From NCBI GenBank assembly GCA_024509875.1, contig JAMPIV010022925.1:127001-191000 (forward strand): DNA of 64,000 bases, written 5' to 3'. Under the pieces are notes generated by a model. That model had not been told where the DNA came from. It saw nothing but the letters and a program-made list of their open reading frames with translations, and searched no databases. Below are positions 10,131 through 22,334 of the stretch, piece by piece. Each line of letters opens with the position of its first letter. Position 1 is the stretch's first letter. The translations under genes were made by a program, and so were the position numbers. The stretch comes from Oreohelix idahoensis. Taxonomy: Eukaryota; Mollusca; Gastropoda; Stylommatophora; Oreohelicidae.

Positions 10131-11405
10131 AAAACTGTTCAATTTAAATGTAAAGAAAGGTTTCTCTCGAGAGCTTAAGTTTAATACTCATGGAGAGTAA
10201 TTCTGAGTTAAATGGGATGGTGAAATAGAAATATGGGGGCACATAACTATGTGTCGGAAAACGCAATACTTAAGAAAGCGTTTCGCTTATATTCTTTCAT
10301 CATAGTTATTGGTGGTACCAGCAGAAAGTACTAGCTCTGGAACCAAGCGAACGTAGATGTGGACTGACGTTGTGCGAGACGCCATCATAAGAGGGCCTGA
10401 TAGACAGACGCAGGACCAGCTTGGCCGTTACTCCTTGACGTTCTCTTTGTGGTAGAAGCGTCAATAACCTTCTATCTACATATCTGCTAAGAGTAATCTT
10501 GTGCGAAGGTAGACACATTTGAAGCCCATATTAGATACTCTTGAGTTTTGGCCACTATTGGACCACTACTGCAAAGCATGGGAGGCAATACCGCCACACT
10601 GTCGTGAAATGCAGACGGTCACAGGAAATCATTGTTGACACAAGGTGGTCTCGCACGATCGACGGAAAGTAAGCCAGATTGTCTGTCTAATAAATTCGTC
10701 TTGGAGATGTACGAAAACACTTGCGATAATAAGGTAATCGCTTTCGATGAACCGTCTCTGTGTCAACAGTACAGATAAATTTGTCAGATGAGACAATATT
10801 TGAGGAAGGTATTAGTCAGGAAATGAGTTCACAGATGTGTTTGTAAGTTTGTACAAATGCAACCGGAAGAATTACGGCCTTATTTTGAAAAGATAGGTCA
10901 TGAGTTTAAATTTTAAAGGATAATTTTAAACACGCGGGGGAGAATTAGATTAATACTCAACAGTACCGAGCTTACCAATGGCTCCATTTGAGAACAGAAC
11001 ATACACATAAGCTCTCATTGGAAAGTTTGTTGAAAATACCATGTGGGACTTGGAGCGGAAAATGAGAGATATATCCTAGCAAAGTCTGAGACACAAATCA
11101 GACTGCATTTTCAACAACGTCAAGAAACAAGTCCCCGGAGCCAGAGAAAAGGATTGGATCAAAAATTTCAAGACTAAAAGGGACCAGATCAAATTATTTG
11201 GGCGTCTTTATAACTTAAAAGAGAACCCGCAATTTAAAATAGAGAGACTGGAGACTTAAGGAATCAGAAGCACAAGTCATAAGAGGTTGCTGTACCCTTT
11301 CTACTGTGCCAGGAGATTATAGACCCTATTTGGGGTAAGTTGTGAACATATATTTTACTAAGTGAATGTGACATGTTTTACTTGCTGAGTGGTTATACAA
11401 GTCAT
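10131..11405. other. Non-coding, with dispersed repeat family R copy at 10440-10592
   Basis: No gene is seen. Positions 10440-10592 match 14695-14850 and, less well, 49160-49298. Shared blocks are TCTATCTACA, GCCAAGAGTAAT/GCTAAGAGTAAT, GTAGACAC, TTTGAAGCCCATATTAGAT and GGACCACTACTGCA. This is an unidentified dispersed element on the plus strand. Confidence 0.55.
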
Positions 11406-11555
11406 ACGAGGCTGGCAACCTCAACATATGAAAATAGTATATTCATTAATCACTACAGCAAGCGCTGGTGACGGCTTATTGTTATTTGAACAGAAAACCA
11501 ACAGCAGAAGTAATCCTAGACTTCGAATGGAGCAGTGAGTAAGTGAGTGATGATC
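11406..11555 (+). repeat. Dispersed repeat family G, copy 2
   Basis: Begins CGAGGCTGGCAACCTCAA and continues with GCGCTGGTGACGGCTTATT. It ends in a purine-rich segment with GTGAGTGATGAT. It aligns along its length with the copies at 9664 and 42303. Confidence 0.6.
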
Positions 11556-11689
11556 GCATCACATATGAATAGTGTGTATAGTATCATTTTGTGAGAAATA
11601 TGTAACTTGATAATGTTAATTCAGGCACAAGCCATTGCACTCGCGTTGTCCAGATACACTTTCCCCATTAAAGTCATCATCATGTGACG

Positions 11690-12975
11690 TAATCTTTCCA
11701 GAACGTTGTCTCCATTACAGCTGATCTGAACGCATCACGATTCTGGGCAAGTCGACCTGCATCAGCCAAAGACAAGTTCAGACTCTCTGTGATGTCCCGG
11801 GTCCACCGTCGTCAAGGTCAACCCCTTCCCCTCTTTCCAGGGACCATGCCTTTCATCACTATTTTTTCCAGACTACTGTGTCTGTTTATATGACCGAAAA
11901 ATTTCAGCTTCCTTATTGCGATGGTATTTAGGAGCCAATGTTCCTGTACGTTTAGTGAGTGCAGTACTTCTCTGTTGGTCTTTTTTCCGTCCAGGGTATT
12001 CTCGACATCCTTCTGTAGCATTTCATTTTGAATGATGTAATCTTTTTTGCAACTGTTTTATTGAGTGTCCACGTCTCGCAGCCGTATGTTACTACTGGGA
12101 ATATACATGCTCTGATCAGTTGTAACTTTGTTTCTTTGCTTGTGCCTTGCCATAGGTTTTTCATCTGTATTAGTTTTATGTGAAGCAATTGCAAGTCTTC
12201 TCTTAATTTCTACTGCACAGTCGCCAGAGCTGTTGATGATTGATCCTAATTATTCGAATTCATTAACACTTTCCAGTTCTTCGTTATCAATTTCAATTTC
12301 TGGTTTGGTCTTTACTTTGTCTGTTGTCAATTCTTTGGTCTTCTTGGTGTTTAGGTATAGATTCTGGGCCTCGCTGTGTTTCTTGGTGGACAGAATTAAT
12401 TGTTCAAGTCCTTCTGGGTTGGTCGATAGGAGGACTGTGTCGTCAGCATATCTGATTTCCGGGATCTGGTACACGCCGATGTTAAATGAGTCAAACTCTG
12501 TGTGTTCTTGGTCATCTCTTACGTTTCTCATGATATTCTCGGCATAAATGTTAAACAGGTAAGGGGAAAGGGTACAGCCTTGTCTTACTCCTTTCTGTAC
12601 TTCAAACCATTCTGATGTTTCCCCCTCTATTCTTACGGCTGCCTGTTGTTCTTGGTACAGAAGTGCGATGAGTTGTATAAGGTGGTTTGGAAATCCCATA
12701 TTTTTCATAATAGCCCATAACTGCTAATGTTGTACACAGTCGAAAGCTTTGGTGTAATCTATGAAACAAGTATGTAGGTCAACGTTGAATTCTCTACACT
12801 TTTCTAAGATGATCCTCATGTTGAATATATGATCTCTAGTGCCTCTACCTGGTCGAAAACTCGTCTGTACTTCATTTATTTCTGTTTCTAGCTTTTGTTG
12901 CATCCTTTTCATTATGATTTGTAATAGTATTTTGCTGGCATGGCTTATAAGAGCTATCGTCACTGTCTTGTGATT
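11690..12975 (-). pseudogene. Decayed LINE ORF2: reverse transcriptase and C-terminus
   Basis: Read on the minus strand, pieces in different frames follow the order of a non-LTR reverse transcriptase. They are the fingers/palm motif EVQTSFRPGRGTRDHIF and FIDYTKAFDCV (12963-12724), then KGVRQGCTLSPYLFNIY and the catalytic IRYADDTVLL (12708-12250), then ACIFPVVTYGCETWTLN (12194-11952), then KLKFFGHINRHSS and GMVPGKRGRG (12021-11818). The last piece leads into a C-terminal WTRDITESL-like segment near 11760. Several frameshifts separate them and the endonuclease half is absent, so this is a 5'-truncated dead copy. Both catalytic Asp residues of YADD survive. The clade is not assigned; it resembles RTE-like or related LINEs common in invertebrates. 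Confidence 0.85.
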
Positions 12976-13480
12976 CTAGAGTGGACATTCGACACTAACC
13001 ACCTACATTGGACGAGTTGTATAGAGATATGTCCTCATCACAAAAGACTTGACGAAATACCTGCTGCAGTACTCAAGTATTTGAAGAGCTAAGTTCTTAT
13101 TAAAAGACGAACGCAACGGACTCTTTTTACAATTCCCTATCAAGTCTCTATAAAGACAAAACTTTCACTAAATTTCACCCATCTTTACTTATTTATTTTA
13201 AACTGTTAAAGAATAATTGATTATTAAATTTGTTATATGTTATTTAACAAATTCACAGTTGATTCAGTTACTTTAGATATGAGAGCTAGCGTATGAACCA
13301 TAATCTTTAATATATACATATTTACCTATATATACATCTTTAGAGCCAAATAAATAATAAGAGGAATTTCGCTGAACTAAATCAGCTGGAGGCTTGAACG
13401 AGCTAACATTAATGATTGCGTAACCATCTTCATAAAATGCGGTGGGTCAGATACTAAAGTTAACATTGCTCCCCCTTATG
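12976..13480. other. Non-coding spacer between two LINEs
   Basis: About 500 bp, AT-rich, with a few TA-rich stretches near 13200-13350. No motif or repeat relation is recognised. Confidence 0.55.
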
Positions 13481-13485
13481 CAGCA

Positions 13486-14646
13486 ATGTTCTTGAATCTG
13501 AAATCAATGACAGATAGAAGAGACTGCAGGGCTCAGCAGCAGGCCGAAAAATTCAAAAGACTAACAGACCACCCAATGGGCCATAGAATAAATGCTCTTA
13601 GAAGGCAAAGACTCAAACGAAGTAATTTTGTAGAATCAACCAAACCACAAATGAGAGCAGTATCCATAGATGAAATATCCACTGTTAAACCCATCTACAC
13701 TGCACACAAGCTTCCAGTTTGGAAACAAAATCGTTTCCCTAAAATGATAGAAAACATTCCTGGAATTGAAAGTAAAAAGAGCCAAACTGCAACAGATAGA
13801 AAATCCATAGCGACAAAATACATAGAGAAACATTATCCACGCAACACCTGGACCCATGCATACACAGATGGATCAGCAACAAATGCAACAGAAAATGGAG
13901 GTGGGGGTGTCTTTCTGACCTTAAGCACTTGTGCAGAAAAAAGGCTGTCAGTGGTGACAGGACGATTCTCCAGTAACTTCAGAGCAGAGGCAGAGGCCTT
14001 GAAAACTGCAGCAGAGGTTATATTGACAGAAGAAACGGCAGAGAGACAAGTTGCGTTCTTTACTGATGCACAGTCAGTAATTGCAACGTTGAAAAGCCAA
14101 AATAATACAGACCTGGATGATCTCAGAGTAGTGCTCCACAAACTTTGTCAACGATTCAAAAGTGTTGGGATCCAATGGATCCTATCTCATTGTAATATCG
14201 CCGGCAATGAAGAGGCTGACAGAATGGCAAAAGAAGGTTCACATCTACCTCAGCCTGATGCAAGTATAACTTTTGAGAAGGCAAAGAGTTTTATCAGAAT
14301 CAGTTACAGAAACAAATGGAATGTAGAACATCCAGGGCACACACAGAATTATGCTTACTACCAGCTCCACAGAAGAGAACAAGTGGTAATCTTCAGACTC
14401 CACACTGGCCACAACAGATTGAGATACCATCTATTCAACAAGCTAAAGATAGGAACTACCGATCAGTGTAACTGTGGCACTGATAAAATGACTGCTGAAC
14501 ATCTGCTTTAAAGTTGCCCCTTATATGTGGTACAGAGAAAGTGCATATGGCGGACGCCAGCTCCTTTCGTGGAAAAGCTTTACGGGGATTCAAATAGCCT
14601 CAAACTGACTACTGCTTTCTTTGAGAACATTCAAGTGGACGTCTGA
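13486..14646 (+). pseudogene. LINE ORF2 C-terminal part with RNase H domain
   Basis: A long frame (341 codons to 14511) holds the post-RT linker and an RNase H. The motifs are YTDGSATNATENGGGGVF (Asp, about residue 127), FRAEAEALKTAA (Glu), FTDAQSVIA (Asp) and GNEEADRMAKEG (last Asp). The frame stops at TAA 14509-14511 after AEHLL. The same frame goes on as SCPLYVVQRK and ends at 14644-14646, so the TAA is probably a CAA-to-TAA nonsense change. A GAAGAAGAA tail follows. Linker wording such as DHPMGHRIN and YIEKHYPRNTW is the type seen in jockey/I-like LINEs of molluscs; this comes from memory and was not searched. The RT is missing, so the copy is 5' truncated. A nearly identical 3' end lies at 22737-22828. 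Confidence 0.85.
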
Positions 14647-14694
14647 GAGTGTACGAAGAAGAAGAAGAATCTGAAATATCTTATGGAAATTACC

Positions 14695-14850
14695 TTGAGG
14701 TAGAAGCATCATTATCCTTCTATCTACAACTCTGCCAAGAGTAATATTGTGTGAAGGTAGACACCTTTGAAGCCCATATTAGATGCTCTTGAGATTTGGC
14801 TACTGGTGGACCACTACTGCAGAGCAAAGGGGAGGCAACACGTGACATTA
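14695..14850 (+). repeat. Dispersed repeat family R, copy 2
   Basis: Closely matches 10440-10592 (shared TTTGAAGCCCATATTAGAT and GGACCACTACTGCA blocks). It sits directly after the LINE tail at 14646. Its function and class are not recognised. Confidence 0.6.
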
Positions 14851-15420
14851 TGCATATATTCATTTTGTTTGTAGTACCCATTTTATTAGCGTGGTGGGGA
14901 GGGGGGGTACATTTTAATTACGCCACTAAAAGACATATCTATAAATAAGTTTGTACATATATGTGTTCATACGTATGCGGGAGCACAATAGCACTTAAAA
15001 CACAACAATTGTTTAAAATAAAAATACCATACATAGCAAAAACAATACAGGCTATTCATCGTGAGGATTGCTTTGTGGGCATGCGCATGGAATCATATTT
15101 CGTTCCTAGAGTTGTGGCGTCAATATATGTGAAACATAGGTTTCGTTAAACAATTATTACGCATTCTTGGCGATGGCTTTCTATCATCCCCTGAGCGTGC
15201 GAATTGAGAAGTGGGAATAGTATGGAATAGCAGCGAGAGAGTTGGTGCAATAGATAGCTTGAGTAGGATTTAGATTAGAATCATAGCTGTTGCATGAATA
15301 CTTGTTCTATGTCACTACTAAAACACGAAAAGACTTTTTATTTTAAAGTTCAGGTGAGGATGGATCATTCATGTTACAGAGATAGAATGAGTAAAGACAA
15401 CATTTTGAAAAACAAAAATT
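14851..15420. other. Non-coding spacer
   Basis: No gene is seen. It contains a G-rich run near 14895 and otherwise unremarkable AT-rich sequence. Confidence 0.5.
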
Positions 15421-15429
15421 AAGAACTGC

Positions 15430-15700
15430 CTCCTGCACCAAATATACAGAGAGACATAAAATTAAGATGGTGTGGCCATCTCATGAGAATGGAGCCCGAT
15501 CATTTACCACTACGCACCAACAACAGTAGAAGACCTGGTTTGAGAGCACAGAGGAAACTAAAAGGTAGATTTGTAGACAACATCACAGACATCCTTCAGC
15601 AACACGTTCTCACACCAGCTATGCCACACACGTGGCTAAAGAGCGCATACTTCATCTCCCCACGACGCTTCACGGCAACAGTAGATGAAACCAATAAGTG
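15430..15700 (+). pseudogene. LINE C-terminal scrap
   Basis: The frame reading KLRWCGHLMRMEPDHLPLR followed by RRPGLRAQRK and DNITDILQQ matches the end of many LINE ORF2 proteins (LRWFGHV-R-x(n)-GRP-x-RW-x-DNI). Everything upstream of that segment is lost. It is short and degenerate and is related in style to 50545-50790. Confidence 0.6.
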
Positions 15701-17408
15701 AAAGCTGTCGTAGATTTTAGATAGGAGTATTAAGACTTGGGTTAGGTCCCTTCTGAATAGGTTGGAATGAGTGATAGATACCGTGAGAGCTGGTGAAAAA
15801 AAAACAATAGAATTTCCCACACGTGAGATGATAGAATGTGATATAGAAGCTGTCTTTGAGAATCGAGATAATCTTCTCTCTCTCACCTATCTTCTACGAC
15901 CGCTTTTAAAGGCGTCAGACAGTCTAAACACAGATATATATATATTAATATATCTCTATCTACTCACGGGCACGCACATATACGTGCCGACAGTTAAAAC
16001 ACACAGACGTGGGAATCTATAACAATGAATTTATATGTATTTGAACGAGCTGACCAACGCACTGATTTGTTCAAGAGAGATATTTTAATTATCATATCAA
16101 AATTTCTCACAACACCAAAAATTTACATCAAGGAAAACATATACAAATAGTCATAAAATTTAAGAAAATGCTACAAGGATGATAGCCCGTTAGAATCTTA
16201 CTCTAGGTTTAGCCCACAGCCCCGTTAAGAGAACAGATGATGGCCCAAAGAGTTATAGATACGTAGGGTTGAGGCTAAGAGGTTTCTTTCTTCTCGTAAA
16301 TGTATGGACAGAGTTGAATAATCTGATTTAGCCTAAGAAAAAGAGAAACTCTAGCCTTTGTAACAAATTCTGCAGATTAAAAAAAGTTAAGACAGCAAAT
16401 GGGTGACAATAATACCCCGGTAAAACAACACTCTGACCTGTGTACCCTCATTCATTCAGCCATGGCCTTGCTCTCACATACATATACTCACAACTTTGCT
16501 CGTTGCCTCTGGGAACATAATAATTCTAGGACCTTCACACAGACCCGAAAATGCAGTCCTTGACCAAGAAATCCCCAGTTCCAAAAGACGTACTAAACTC
16601 TCAGGGAACGATTCCTTGGGTGTTCTAATTTTTCGAATGTCTGATTAGGTCACATAAAATAATGTCCAGGCACGAAAGTTAGCAGAGCACAATGTCATTA
16701 GCTTTGGTTTCTAGAATTTAAGGAATGACAGATCGGTGTCTTCTTTCAGGCAGGTACTATATTTGGTCACCACAATACTAGTCACAATCTCTGTCGGAAT
16801 CTTAATATTCTTCTAATATTCTCGCCGCCAGGCAGCATGTACATTTAAATTTGTGGAGCAATATGAACTGGCTCAAAAGCCCAATATATATTTCTAGTCT
16901 TTAGGAACCGTTAGTGGGATTGCTATTACTGTCTCTCTCTGATGGCTTATGCACGGTCAGACCCGTGTTACTTGAAACAAAAAAACCCACGTGGTTAAAG
17001 ATAGGAAATGTCTATGCTTCTCACAAATATGTCTCTCAGGCTACTAAACGCTGGCAAGTTGGGTACCACCGTTTCACTATATAAAAGAAAGAACACATAT
17101 CAAATAATTTACATATATGTACTCAATATAACTTACATTTAAAACCGCAAGCCTACAGCTTGACTTATTATTTAAACTTCCGGTGAAATAAGTTATATAA
17201 AATCAATCATCATGAATTCAGGAATATCTGCGTATTCCGTCACTATTCACTGATGTCGCATCTAGCATTTTATAAGTTTGACATAAAATATTCTCGACTG
17301 AGTATTAGCCGTTAAATTAAATTCCTTATAGCTACTAGTTTTAGTAAGCTAAAGATATAATTTATTATGTATTTCCACTGTATGCGTCACTAGAAAAATC
17401 ATACAAAC
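15701..17408. other. Non-coding, nothing recognised
   Basis: About 1.7 kb with no supported gene, tRNA or repeat relation to the rest of the window. A short TATATATA tract lies near 15940. Confidence 0.5.
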
Positions 17409-17410
17409 TA

Positions 17411-17439
17411 TACTGAATCACATTAAAAACGCACCACCT
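17411..17439 (+). repeat. Tc1-like left terminal inverted repeat
   Basis: TACTGAATCACATTAAAAAC and the following GCACCAC pair with 18597-18625 with one mismatch (A versus C in the complement). TA precedes it. Confidence 0.8.
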
Positions 17440-17611
17440 GTATAATCTAGGAACAGAGTGTGAAATGTAAATATAAGTGTGTACAAGTTTACATATTTGG
17501 AATCTTTATTCATTTTCCTATGAATCCATGCTGGTCATTAATTTGTACATTTGATTGTTATGAAATTCATTGCATTCTGTGCAGGCAAGGGAGAAAACCA
17601 AAAATACAAAA

Positions 17612-18327
17612 AAATGCACGTGCGTTATCCTGCTGGAGAAGCTGCAAGTCTGGATAAATTGTGAACGCAGGAGCAACCAGTGCATCCAGAACCTCATCTC
17701 GATATGTCACAGCATTAACATTTCCACGGAAGACGTGAAGAGGCAAGCGATGGTGAAAACTGAATGCTCCCCAAATGTGAATACTGCCACCTCGAAATCG
17801 GTTGACACAGCAATCTGCAAAGCGCTCTTCACACCGTCGCTAAATCCGCATACGTCCATCTGCAAAGGATATTTTGAATCTGTTCTCGTCTGTGGCATTC
17901 CACTGCAGTCTAGTCCATCTGATATGTTGATCTGCCCATTGCAGGCGCTGCTAACGATGTCTATGAGTCAAGTTTGGCCCAACATAAGGTCGTCTTGCAG
18001 TAAGGCCTGTATCTCTGAGTCGTCGTATGACTGACATTCGAGAGACTTGCCCATGTCTACCCACTATTGCTCTTGCTGTTTGACTAGCCGGGAGAGTACG
18101 ATTCCTTAGGTGACTCAGCACAATATGACGATCTTGCGCAGGGGTAGTAACTCGTGGTTGGCCACTCCGAAGTCTATCCCGGGCACTGCCAGTGGTTCCG
18201 TAACGTTCATTGAGACGTACAATAGTGCTGTGGGGCAATTCATCCTTCTGGCAATGGCCCGCGAGCTTATTCCGGTCTCCAACATACCAATGGCTCGTTG
18301 GCGGTCGTTTTCAGATAGTCGTGGCAT
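17612..18327 (-). pseudogene. Tc1-like transposase, broken
   Basis: Starts at ATG 18327 (MPRLSENDRQRAIGMLETG). An N-terminal helix-turn-helix pair is visible: SRAIARRMN then, after a frame break near 18235, HSTIVRLNERYGTTGSARDR and SGQPRVTT. A second helical unit includes ASQTARAIVGRHGQVS and MSVIRRLRDTGL. An in-frame stop lies at 17951-17953. The frame then continues with LQWADQHIRWTRLQWNATDENRF, which holds the first catalytic Asp, and later reaches QQDNARA with the second Asp (about 17612-17632). The expected final Glu/Asp, about 34 residues further, is gone and unrelated sequence follows to the left inverted repeat. It is a dead gene, typical of DD34E Tc1 family members. Confidence 0.85.
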
Positions 18328-18596
18328 TTCAAGCATACGTACTGGGTGTTTTGTCTCAACGGCCTTTTTATACCGAGTATACTGCCACAACGCGTACACA
18401 TTTTCAGGGTCATAGCTGTTGGGAATCGTGTTGCACGTGTAACTTTCATCGTTTTCATGTAGTCTGTACACACACCCGTGGGTTGAATCTTGCACTTTCC
18501 ATTCCAGCAGCCATTCGCTCTCTACCTCATGGCAAACACGGGGAAAATCCATTCCCACACTTTTTTTTGCCAGCTTCTCGGCATCAGTATATATAA

Positions 18597-18625
18597 TAGT
18601 GGTGCGTTTTTAATGTGCTTCAGTA
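18597..18625 (-). repeat. Tc1-like right terminal inverted repeat
   Basis: Reads GTGGTGCGTTTTTAATGTGC then TTCAGTA, the inverted copy of 17411-17439. TA follows at 18626-18627. Confidence 0.8.
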
Positions 18626-18627
18626 TA

Positions 18628-19390
18628 TAAATTAAGCACTCTGGACACAGAACTAGTTTAGAATGAAATAGGCGATTTTAACACTAAATCACTTTCCAAA
18701 ATACTAGATATCTATTTTATTAATCTCACCACAGCACTACGGTAACGCCACGACTAGGATAATTCACTAGATAGGTATTTAGAAGCTCGTCACAAATCTG
18801 ACGAGAACTATGAAATTTGCTATACAAGCTTCATTCGCTAAGCACGTGTGTTCCGTCTACTGGAGATGTTGGAGACTGAAATGAAATCAGATTTCAGCTC
18901 CTGGGTGGATATTTGAAACCAGGGGCAAACAATCCCACATTTTCTCAAACTCCGAAATCATCTCCCCTTTCCCGTGTAAAACACCTTACGTTTAACATTA
19001 CCATTACTAGACGTCTTACATAACTGACACTTCTGCATTTCCGCACCTCGCGCTGACCCGGCCAACAGTGAGCCGTGTCAGCTGGGATTTCCAGACGACA
19101 GATGTCTGAAACTGCGACTATAAGGTGTAAATATTCGCTCCTGCTTAAGCGTTTGGCCGATGCAACTACTTGTTGACCGTTGAAAATGCAGACGGATGTC
19201 GGCTCTCTCCTAGCATTCTCACGCGTTTACGTCGAGAATCTAACTCAGGAGTGTCGTGTCATCTGAAGGTGCAGACCCAAGTCGGCTCGATGTCTGAGAT
19301 GGACTGCAACTAAATCGCACTTCACGTCTGACTGACATCTATGTAATATAATTATCCGCATCCCAGTAAAATGAGAAAAAAACCCCGGTA
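18628..19390. other. Non-coding spacer
   Basis: No gene or repeat relation is recognised. It has slightly higher GC content near 19020-19300 than its surroundings. Confidence 0.5.
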
Positions 19391-19990
19391 AAGTTTTTAG
19401 CATACTGAAGAAAAAATATTTTTCGCAAACGAGTGAACTCCGGGCAAACCCATAGATGCTCAGTCTCCCTCAGTATATGCCGAAGTGTGTGAATGCTAAC
19501 TGTTCCTGTAGCACGCTAGTTGTATACATGATGGATGCATCCTCTCATACGTCCATCTCTGCTAGCCTTACGGTTGATGCCATATTCCAACAGACTTAAC
19601 CTTGATGATTCATCTATTGCAGTGTTATTCTCTAACTGGTGATCATTAATTGTTTTCAGTACCGTATCTCTCCCTTATCCGTATCCAGTGTCCCCACTGT
19701 GGGTGCTCTTGAAGCTAGTCTGTCAGCTCTCTCATTACCACGTACCCCTGCATGACCAGGACAGTAGATCCACACCAGCTACTGCAGATTCCAAGCTTCT
19801 ATGAACGTTTTCCATTCATGCCTTAGCCAACCATTTTGAACCTTTCAAAGCATGGACTCAGTGTCTGACACAATGACTGCTTTTGTTAATGAAGTTTCAG
19901 TTAGACACCTTAAGGCTGAATGAAAGACAACACCATTTATGGAGCCTTGGTTATGTATTGGAAATCGTGCAACTGACGAAAACTCAGTTT
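19391..19990 (-). pseudogene. LINE RNase H fragment, same family as 38845-39214
   Basis: On the minus strand this reads SGVVFHSALRCLTETSLTKA-like sequence, then a VDLLSWSCRG/CPGHAGVRGNERADRLA segment (RNase H last-Asp motif GNERADRLA). Its DNA aligns over several hundred bases with plus-strand 38840-39200, for example GTCCTGGTCATGCAGGGGTAC. There are several stops and indels. The C-terminal segment ends near 19391-19440, where both copies read the equivalent of the CPEC (cysteine-rich) end. Confidence 0.75.
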
Positions 19991-21130
19991 TCAAAAATGG
20001 ACATCGAGTATTGACACATTAACTAGCATATAGTATATTTTGTAGTTGGTCAACGATTGGTGGGTTTTGAAAATACAAATAAGCGTGTATAAACATATTG
20101 AATATTTATGCTTCTTTGTTTATTTTTTATTTATTAATTTGCAATTCATTAAGTCTTTCTTTCTTGCTTTAATTTTATAAATTTTCTTGTTTTATATTTT
20201 ATTTTGTAAAATAGAACTCACATTGATGCATTTTTTTGTTTCGTTGTAGCTTTAGTTCGATGTTAAGTTAGGGAAAAAATGTCAATATTTGACAATCTGT
20301 TGTTAAAAGATTCGAATGACACCACAATATGAGGTGCGAATTTAAACATTTATAACAAACAGAATGCAAATTACTGTGTAGTGTCAAGCATCGATTACAA
20401 TTTGTCACCCCGTCGAAAAGCCTGGGTCGCCATTTTGTTCCGACTTCTGCCATTAAAATTATACAATCAAGGCGCACCGCCCTTGGTAATTGCTTAACGG
20501 TGTAAAGGAGACATAATCACCCATTGTGTAAATTTCGAAGTGTCGTAGTGTAACTCCGGGACTTCCTTTTTCAATCGTTGACAGACTCGTATGACACCGG
20601 TTCGCCATTTTCGCTCATGAAATTCTCATGTTTGGTTAAAGTTCTTCCTCCATACAGCTGTATTTTTTTTAAACATCATCGATTTATTCATCAACCTACA
20701 ACTCTCCCCCTGCAGAGCAGGGCTTCATGAAATGCATGTCAAGCCTCCTTGTCCATTGCCATCCGATCAAAATTCTTCCATGTTTTTTTAAATCCTTTTA
20801 AGATCTGTCTTGATGTCCATTTGCCGGAAGAAGAAAAAGAAGAAGTATTTAAATATGAAAAAATAACTATAATAATAACCACATATTTGACATAGTGTGT
20901 GTGTGTGTGTGTGTTTAGCCTGTGTGTGTGTGTTTTTTTTTTAATTGAATGCGATAAATTCTTGATTTCTCTTCATATGTAGCCTTGTCTTCTGTGTGTG
21001 GTTTCCTTCTTCCATCTTTGGCAAGTTTATCTGCCTTCTCATTTTCATCTGTCTTTCAGTTGGCAGGGATACACTATACTTTCCAATTTTTTTTTGAATT
21101 TATAGCTCTCTTCTCAGTGCCCCTGGTAAA
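19991..21130. other. Non-coding, with a LINE C-terminal scrap at 20700-20830
   Basis: Mostly AT-rich with no gene. On the minus strand 20830-20700 reads DIKTDLKR, then MEEF-DRMAMDKEA and HAFHEALLCRG, which resembles the last residues of LINE ORF2 proteins. The evidence is weak. A (GT)n tract lies near 20896-20935. Confidence 0.4.
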
Positions 21131-21139
21131 ATTCGCTCG

Positions 21140-22330
21140 TGAAGCCTGCCTGAGCCACAAATGGATGAGGTCCAGTGTGGTTTACGAGCAAACTGAAGTA
21201 CTCAAGACCTTAACTTCACACTCAGACAGCTGAGTGGAAAGGCCCTTGAGAATAAAGATGATGTATCTTTGTTTCTTGGATCTAAAGAAGGCGTTTGAAA
21301 AGTTCCACTGGAGCTAACTCTGGGATTGCTTGCCAAAGAAGAACATTCTAGTTCCTTTGATCCATGCTAAACAGGGCTTCTACAAGAGTTGCAGAAATTA
21401 TGTGAGGACGGCAAACCATAAGTCAGATGAGTTCAGGACCACCACAGGTGTAAGAGTGTGATATTCTGTCACCTTATTTTTTTCGTACCCCTCATGGACG
21501 ATGTCATAAAAGAATGTACGGAGAGGACAAGAAAGTATTCAGTGGGGTACTGGAAGATGAGACATGTGTGCATTTCAGATCATTCATTTGCCGATGATGT
21601 TGCCTTGATTGCTAAATCAGAGGCACATCTTCAATCCAATCTGAAAGTCTAGAAGGAAGAGCTGGAGAAGAGAGGGATGGTCATCAGCAGCTCCAAAACA
21701 AAAACCATGTTGATATCATAAGAGGATAGAAGGCATCGGATTAATTTAAGAAAACATGTCCTAGAGCACGTCAACCACTTTAAATACCTCGGATGTGTCA
21801 TAGACTGAAAGGGAGGCATCAAAGAAGATTTGGCTACCCGAAGAACAGCAGCTGGGAGACTTTTCCAGGCCATAAATCGAGGATCCCTCAGTAAAAGAAA
21901 AGTTGGCAAGAAGACGAGATGGCTATATACCGCCCCCTCTATGTTCCAGTCTTGACCTATGGATGTGAGACATGGGCAATGACTACAACCCACAAAAGCC
22001 AGCTCGAAACCTCAGAAATGAGGTATCTGAGAAAGGTGGTTGAAGTAACAAGAAGAGAAACGGTCTGCAACTAGACGATACAGCAAGATTTCAAAATTCA
22101 GCCCCTGCAGACCCATGTAGAACAGTCCCAACTACGATGGTGTGGCCATGTCGGCAGAATGGGAGGATATCGGCTACTACAACAAGTACGAGAATCTAAG
22201 CTCCAGGGATCCAGGCCAACCCAGAGTCCGCTGGGAGGACAACATTAGACAATCTCTATAGGAACGAGGACTAGATTGGAATCAGGCCAGAAGGAAGACA
22301 GCTGATAGGATAGTTGACGCGATCTGACAA
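21140..22330 (+). pseudogene. Decayed LINE ORF2, RT palm to C-terminus
   Basis: Successive pieces on the plus strand follow RT order. They are MDEVQCGLRAN (fingers), VSLFL-LKKAF-like sequence near 21265, PLMDDVIKE then HSFADDVALIAKSEAHL at 21580-21630 (catalytic FADD), SSSKTKTMLIS, and VNHFKYLGCVID near 21770-21800. After these come AAAGRLFQAINRGSLSKRKVGKK and a YGCETW-like segment, then the C-terminal LRWCGHV and GQPRVRWEDNIRQSL, ERGLDWNQARRKTADRIV. Many stops and frameshifts show it is dead. The C-terminus is the same family as 50545-50790 and 52470-52810. Confidence 0.8.
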
Positions 22331-22334
22331 GCCT

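Larger units (their letters stand above)
17411..18625 (-). mobile_element. Tc1-like DNA transposon, internally deleted
   Basis: The ends are inverted repeats of about 29 bp with one mismatch. The left end starts TACTGAATCACATTAAAAAC and the right end closes TTTTTAATGTGCTTCAGTA, and each is flanked by TA (17409-17410, 18626-18627), the Tc1/mariner target. The 1215 bp length is shorter than the usual 1.6 kb. The transposase on the minus strand is broken and lacks the third catalytic residue region, which accounts for the missing length. The copy is non-autonomous but its ends could still be recognised by a transposase. Confidence 0.85.

Noticed and set aside
12128..12547. Plus-strand frame of 139 codons
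   Set aside because: Antisense shadow of the LINE reverse transcriptase whose minus-strand reading has the RT motifs.
17460..18596. Plus-strand open frames of 65-154 codons
   Set aside because: They are antisense shadows of the Tc1-like transposase on the minus strand.
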